A stretch of 64,000 bases of DNA from Castanea sativa (Eukaryota > Streptophyta > Magnoliopsida > Fagales > Fagaceae). The stretch spans positions 16,326,835 through 16,390,834 of the forward strand of contig NC_134018.1 in NCBI RefSeq assembly GCF_040712315.1, given 5' to 3'. The first letter of the stretch is position 1. Every line of letters starts with the position of its first letter. Shown one piece after another: positions 58,866 through 64,000 of the stretch. The notes under the pieces were generated by a model that worked only from the letters and a program-made list of their open reading frames with translations, was not told the origin of the DNA and ran no database searches. The position numbers and the translations under genes are program-made.

Positions 58866-59380
58866 TCTAGATGAAAATGTGAAAATGTGACTTTTTAGTC
58901 TATAGTGAAGCTTCAATGATCAATTCAATCAAGTCATATATAACTAGTACTAAGTCAAGTGGACTATCTCAATTATAGAAATGAACATATATGATCTCTC
59001 ATAAGAATGATTACAAAACTTTGAAACTTTTCATTTGGCTTTTTACAAAACATAACATATGATCATTTTTGAACAAAGTACATCTCATTTTGAGATCAAT
59101 GCCTGAACTTTTGATATTTTAACTTTGTGAGTGAGTAAGCCTTTAGCTTTTGAGGCACCATACATTTCAATACAAGTCGCTTTCCCTTTTTCCTAGTCAA
59201 ATATTAGTATGTGCGACGGCTTTTGCAGCTCAATATCTCTTTTCGAGATTTGACATTTGATGAGCTCTTTAAGCAAAAACATAAAAATGTGGGAAGAGAT
59301 ATAGGCACAAGTCTATGCATGTATCAAGACCAATAAGACTATTGACTAATCATTCATGACAAGCTTGAAGATCGATTTAC

Positions 59381-59554
59381 CACTGTTTTAAAAACCGGAC
59401 CGGACCGGCCTGTCCGACCAGTTCAACCGGGAAAATCGGTGCAGTCCGGTCCGGTTAAATACCTCAAAACCGGTCAAAAACCGGGAAAAACTGGTCAAAA
59501 ACAGGAAATTTTGAAAAAAACGGTTTGATTCTCGGTTCGGTTTTTAAAACTATG
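59381..59554. mobile_element. hAT-type MITE (174 bp) inside copy 2
   Basis: Perfect 8-bp duplication CGATTTAC (59373-59380, 59555-59562) and inverted ends CACTGTTTTAAAAACCGGAC / CGGTTTTTAAAACTATG. Copy 1 (near 28330) shows the empty site. The interior is built of ACCGG/CCGGT words. Confidence 0.95.
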
Positions 59555-59931
59555 CGATTTACAACAATCACACATAGATTTTAAGATTTGTCCCACAAAG
59601 ATAGATGTGCATACAAAACAAGCTAAGCTCGTAAATGCACTATGCCATTAGTACGAAAGTACTAAGCCAAGCTCTCATGTGATATACATAACACAAGAGA
59701 TCAAACTTTTTGAAGATTTTTCAATTTTTATGAGTTTTTGAATTTTTCAGCACACTCAAAAATATAACACGAAAATTAAGATCAACAAAAACAAAAACAA
59801 AAACAGAAATACCTAGCAGAAGAAACATGCTATGAATCGGAAGCAATGACACAAGAAGATTTTGCATGACATGATGCATAAACCTATGACCCTAAACATT
59901 GAAAGAATTAAAACATGGTCATAGGAAATAA

Positions 59932-61869
59932 TTATGCATGGGTACCCTTCTTCATCCACACTTTTCGAGTGTTTTAGGTGAGAGCTTTGGATGGAGGTGC
60001 ACGACCAAAATAGCTTTCCAACCTCAGAGTGAAGCTAGCAAGACATAGAGAGATGTTCTTCAGCATTTCCATGACATCTTCAATAAGATGTCCTTCATTT
60101 TCTCCTTTAGACTGAGTTCCCTTTGGTTTCTTCTTTGAACTTTCTTGGTCACACATGGAATTAGCTTTCTTGAGTGCATGTAGCTTGAAACAGTTGGGTC
60201 TTGTGTGCCCTTGAACACCACAATGATGACACACATGCTACACTTGAGGCCCCCTCTGATTTTTGGGTAATGACTTCCCTTTATCTTTTGGTCTTACACC
60301 AATGGTTATTTTCCCTACAACAGAGGTCTCAGTCTCAAGCATCACTTCTTTAAGTTTCTCAACACTCTTGGCTGATATGAACCTTACTTCCTTCTTCGGT
60401 TCGTTGCTAGAGCTTTCTTCTCCAGTATAGCCCAAACCGGTTTTGTCATGTGAAGATTTTTGTGACGACAACACACTGTTAAGTTTTTTCTTGGTGGAGA
60501 TACAATCAACCTTGACATTGGCTTGGATTGTTTCAAACTTTAGAAACTTGATCTTAGAGTAAGCTTCAGCTAGCTCTCCCTTGAGTCCTTCTACTTCACA
60601 TTTTGCCTCTTTAAGTTGCACAAGAGTACACTTATGCTTTTCTTCAATCTTCTTCATCTTTCTCACAGCATGATTCGCAACCTTAGCATATTTTCCACAA
60701 TCTTCTAGCAAAGTATCATATGCTTCTTGAAGATTTCTCTCTCCTTCATTTTGGCATATATTTTCATCTTCCGATTCTTCAACTTCCTCACCCTTGGAAT
60801 GCTCACCAAGTCCATTTACCAAATTGCTCAAATCATCCTTAGATTCGACGGAGGTAATTTTCATGAAAGCCCTATAGTTCCCGTCACTATCACATTCTTC
60901 TTCCATGTCTGAATTTGAGCTTTCGAAGTCGCTAAAAGTAGTGGCAAACACCTTACCCTTTCCTCTCAAGTAGTTGGGACATTCTTTCTTGATGTGTCTA
61001 TGGTCGTTGCATTCAAAGCACACAACTCCTTGGGGGGGGGGGGGGATTGAGAGTCCTTCCTATCTTTCTTCTTGAACTCCTTTCTACCACCTTTAGATGA
61101 TGAGAACTTTCCTTTGCTAAAGGACTTCCCACTGTTCTTCATCTTTAGAAATTTTCAGAAGTTCTTTGAAAGGAATGCTATTTCTTTCTCCACATCATCT
61201 TCTTCGGAAGAGTCGTCCATCCTCTCATTGATGGGTTTGAGTGCAAGCGATTTGCTTGGCTTGTGAGAAGGCAGTCCAAGTTCATATGTTTGGAGAGATC
61301 CAATTAGCTCTTGAATTTTAATCTCATCTAAATCTTTGCTTTCTTCTGTAGTAGTAACCTTCGTACGATAACTCTCCGGTAAGGACCTCAAGATCTTTCT
61401 AACCACCTAGCATCCTCAATCTTTTCACCCAGATTGAGCTTGGCAATTACGATTTCGTTGAGCTTCCTATAGAATGAATCAAATGACTCATCACCACTCA
61501 TCTTAAGCTCTTCAAATCAAGTGGTAAGCTTTTGAAGTTTTGTTTCCTTGACCTTCTTGGTACCTTTGTAGGTAGTCTCAAAAATCGTCCAAGCTTCCTT
61601 GGTGGTCTTCACATGCAATATCCTATGAAATTCATCAGTTGACACACCACAGAATATAGCGTTAATTGCTTTCTATTGGCATTTGCCAAAGCAAGTGCTG
61701 CCTTGTCCCATTCGGACTTGGCTATTGTGGGTCTAACATACCCATTCTCAACGGAATCACACATGGACTCATCTATAGAACAAAGGAATGCTCTCATACA
61801 AACTTTCCAAAAGGCATAGTTGGTCCCATCAAAGAATGGTGGAGCATTGAGAGATTGTGACTGATCCAT
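59932..61869 (-). pseudogene. copia-type Gag pseudogene of copy 2
   Basis: Aligned with the intact gag over its whole length, from MDQSQSLNAPPFFDG (61869) to KKGTHA (59932). Frame breaks occur near 61670, around 61400-61500, at a 14-G run (61032-61045) just before the first zinc knuckle, and a stop (TAG) sits before the second knuckle near 60238. Both knuckles (CFECNDHRHIKKEC and CHHCGVQGHTRPNC) are recognisable. Not functional. Confidence 0.9.
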
Positions 61870-61923
61870 CACAAAAACGGTCTTGGATCGCACTTAGATA
61901 ATAAAACCACAACAAGTGCACCC

Positions 61924-61935
61924 GCTCTGATACCA
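61924..61935 (-). other. primer binding site, initiator tRNA-Met
   Basis: TGGTATCAGAGC on the minus strand, perfect match, two bases inside the LTR. Confidence 0.9.
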
Positions 61936-61937
61936 AT

Positions 61938-62971
61938 TGAAAGTTCGGATTTGTGTTAAAACACAAGAGCTTGTTTAGACCCCAAAAGAAAAATTACGGC
62001 TCGGTTGATTTTACTCTAACTTATCTAAGTGTGGAAATAACAGTAAATGCGAGCAAACAAACAATAAAACTACTCTAAGCCATATTTAAAGCAGTAAAAT
62101 GAAAGCTAAAAGAGTAGGGAAGAGAGATGCAAACACAAGATAACACACCGATGTGTTATCGAAGAGGAAACCGAAGAACTTGGCAAAAAACCTCTCCACT
62201 GCCCTCCAAGCGGTAAATCGATCCACTAGACAATAAGTTGTGATACACAAATAGCAAAAGACCCTCCAAGCCTAGTCTACCCAATGCACCTAAGCCCTCC
62301 AAGCTCCTACTCCAACAAGGCTTCTCAGAACCGTGTCTTGTCTAGCTTTCCGGATCCCGCAATGCGCCAGATTGCATCCACCAAAGTTTGGCTTCTTCCA
62401 ATGCTTCCCAGTAGCACCAAAAACTTACTGAATACTCAGTATGGGTGTGGTAAGTGTTTGGGCTATCATCCTAGAGGAAAACCACAATAGATGGTGTGTA
62501 GAATTGTGGGTATGACAATCTCACACTTTCAAGAGTTGAGGCTAGGGTTTTCTCTTTTGAAAAGCTCTCTACTCAATATGTGGGTCATGATGGTATATAT
62601 AGTGTGTATGAGGATGTAGTGGAGCAGATAGGACAAAATAGCAAAACAGACTATTTCGCAAGTATCTTGCGGGAAGGCATTACCTGCGAGACACTCGCGA
62701 AAACCAGTTGTCACCATCTGTCATGACTCTTTGCATTCCAGTCATGTGCAAGGCACATGCATCACTTCGCAGGATGCTTAGTCAAGAGATACCCGTGAGA
62801 AATCTTCTGTCTTCACATGCTTGATTCTTCACGCACTCTCTCTCTCTATCACACAACTCTTACAATAAAATCTCACATAAAATACAGGGTATAAAAGATT
62901 GAACAAAATTACAATCAAATTTAGCACAAAATTAAAGCCAACATAAAACAGTTGTAAATCACAACTTTACA
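61938..62971 (-). repeat. 5' LTR (1034 bp) of copy 2
   Basis: On its own strand TGTAAAGTTGTGATTTAC to GAACTTTCA. TATATATA on the minus strand near 62593-62601, with CTCGCGAA/TTCGCAAG words at 62650-62800 upstream of it. Confidence 0.9.
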
Positions 62972-63174
62972 ATCACCAATCTTACTATAACAAGTGGGGA
63001 AAAAAATTGTCTCCATTACATTTCTCTTGTCGAAATGGTCACGTCGGCTCACCATATATAACCACTGGCAGATGGCCAATTGGCATAATCGTACAGCATC
63101 TGTTGGTAACCACAAAGAAGGGGTCAAAAGACGTGGCTGACCCACTAGCACCAGGCCTATAATTCCAAGGTTTC

Positions 63175-63181
63175 TATAAAA
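63175..63181 (+). promoter_or_regulatory. TATA box of the dynein light chain gene
   Basis: TATAAAA in GTTTCTATAAAATCTCC, 135 bp before the ATG, followed by a CT-rich leader. An ACGTGGC word lies 45 bp upstream. Only about 200 bp of promoter remain before the retrotransposon. Confidence 0.6.
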
Positions 63182-63315
63182 TCTCCACCACTCTCATCTT
63201 ACCCTCATCCACAAACTAGTCTAAAAATTTCTCTTTTTTGCTTTACTTTTCTCCCGATACCAACAGCAGCTCTAGTGCTTTTTAGAAAACCAAGTAGATC
63301 TCTCATTTGTTAGCC

Positions 63316-63991
63316 ATGTTAGAAGGGAAAGCAGTGATTGGAGAGACTGATATGCTCCAAACCATGCAGCAAGATGCCCTTTGCCTAGCAGCAAAAGCGC
63401 TTGACATTTTCGATGTCACTGAGGCTACTGAGATTGCCCGCTTCATAAAAAAGGTAGAGTATCAATTTTAGGTCATCAAAAGGTTCATATTTCATGACAT
63501 GGACTTGGAACTCGCTAGCTTGTATGACAAAATCCTAGTCAAAAGTTAAATGAAGTGCCAAAAACCTCACTAATCATCGTATGATGAATTGAATTTAGGA
63601 TCTTCTGGTTTATATCTTGCTTGAAACTAATCACCCAAGTGCCCATAGGATTTCCAAAAAGGCTTTATATTTACCTTCAAACTGACATATTCATGCTATA
63701 TATCAACTAATATCTAGCTGAACCAAGACTAGTGCAACTTCCCAAAAGGTCTATAGTGCAACTATGCAAGTGAAACTTTGGCTTGTATCATCATTGCAGG
63801 AATTTGATACGACATACGGACCCGGGTGGCAGTGCATTGTTGGGACAGATTTTGGTTCTTTTGTGACCCATTGCTCTGGTTGTTTCATCTATTTTTGCGT
63901 AGGCAGCCTTGCAATATTGCTCTTCAAGGGCTCTGCGGCTCCCGAAGCTGAGACGAACCAGTTTGCAGCCTTGGAGGCAGTGAAAGCTTGA
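63316..63991 (+). CDS. dynein light chain, LC8 type (two exons)
   Basis: Exon 1 is 63316-63453 (46 codons, ending FIKK) and exon 2 is 63800-63991, joined across a GTAGAG...TTGCAG intron of 346 bp in phase 0, giving 109 residues. The LC8 core is clear: [41 protein letters not shown] and [18 protein letters not shown]8 proteins are small dimeric hubs that bind short linear motifs in many partners; land plants lack most dynein heavy chains, so a hub role is likely. The plant-specific tail [11 protein letters not shown] is present. Both frames are open and the splice sites canonical, so the gene looks functional. Confidence 0.92.
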
Positions 63992-64000
63992 TAGGCTTGA

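Larger units (their letters stand above)
55125..62971 (-). mobile_element. gag-plus-ORF2 LTR retrotransposon, copy 2 (minus strand)
   Basis: Same family and order as 24897-33872. On the minus strand: 5' LTR (61938-62971), primer site, gag pseudogene, non-coding interior, TCGCGA block, leader with intact splice sites, ORF2, polypurine tract (55993-56006) and 3' LTR (55125-55992). Flanks CTCAC(T) and ATCAC are only a partial duplication. It inserted about 340 bp upstream of the dynein light chain ATG. Confidence 0.9.

Overview
This is a nuclear window from a flowering plant, most likely a woody eudicot. It is AT-rich and made mostly of nested transposable elements. The evidence is plant LTR retrotransposons primed by initiator tRNA-Met, Helitrons, hAT, Mutator and PIF/Harbinger-like elements, intron-containing gene pieces and a plant-type dynein light chain gene. 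The species cannot be fixed from sequence alone. Only two gene families look like host genes: a small secreted-peptide family (three tandem copies) and the dynein light chain gene at the right edge.

Left part (1-37384). Positions 1-3421 are the 3' part of a LARD-like LTR element. A solo LTR follows (4260-5283). Then comes a host tandem array of three copies of a short minus-strand gene for a PIP-like secreted peptide: 5660-5881 intact, 24473-24694 with a decayed motif, 35595-35838 a pseudogene. The repeat unit was originally about 2 kb. Insertions have spread the copies 19 and 11 kb apart: a Mutator-type MITE, a hAT-like element, a Helitron of 11.6 kb holding further LTR elements (10404-21991), a solo LTR (23395-24413) and a 9-kb retrotransposon (24897-33872). 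Several insertion sites are confirmed because another array copy still shows the empty site.

Middle part (37385-55124). This holds a PIF/Harbinger-type element (TTA duplication), a decayed Ty1/copia element with pol remnants and short LTRs (39026-43345), and a probable second Helitron (about 44438-54070). The Helitron carries fragments of an ECR1/UBA3-like gene, a YJU2-like splicing-factor gene and a possible NAA35/MAK10-like first exon. It is interrupted by a hAT MITE and by a 4.8-kb gag-only retrotransposon (48490-53318, perfect GAACC duplication).

Right part (55125-64000). A second copy of the 9-kb retrotransposon family lies in minus orientation (55125-62971), followed by the intact two-exon dynein light chain gene (63316-63991).

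The most interesting system is the large retrotransposon family present at 24897-33872 and 55125-62971. It has ~1-kb LTRs, an initiator-Met primer site and a 645-aa copia-type Gag with two zinc knuckles, but no protease, integrase or reverse transcriptase. Where env would sit it carries a second gene of about 368 codons. That gene is preceded by a TCGCGA-rich block, a TATA-like box, a CT-rich leader and an intron whose 3' splice site touches the ATG. TCGCGA-type words also cluster upstream of the LTR TATA box, so the two promoters may share control. The smaller gag-only family has the same layout with a different word (CTCGATAG/CTATCGAG).
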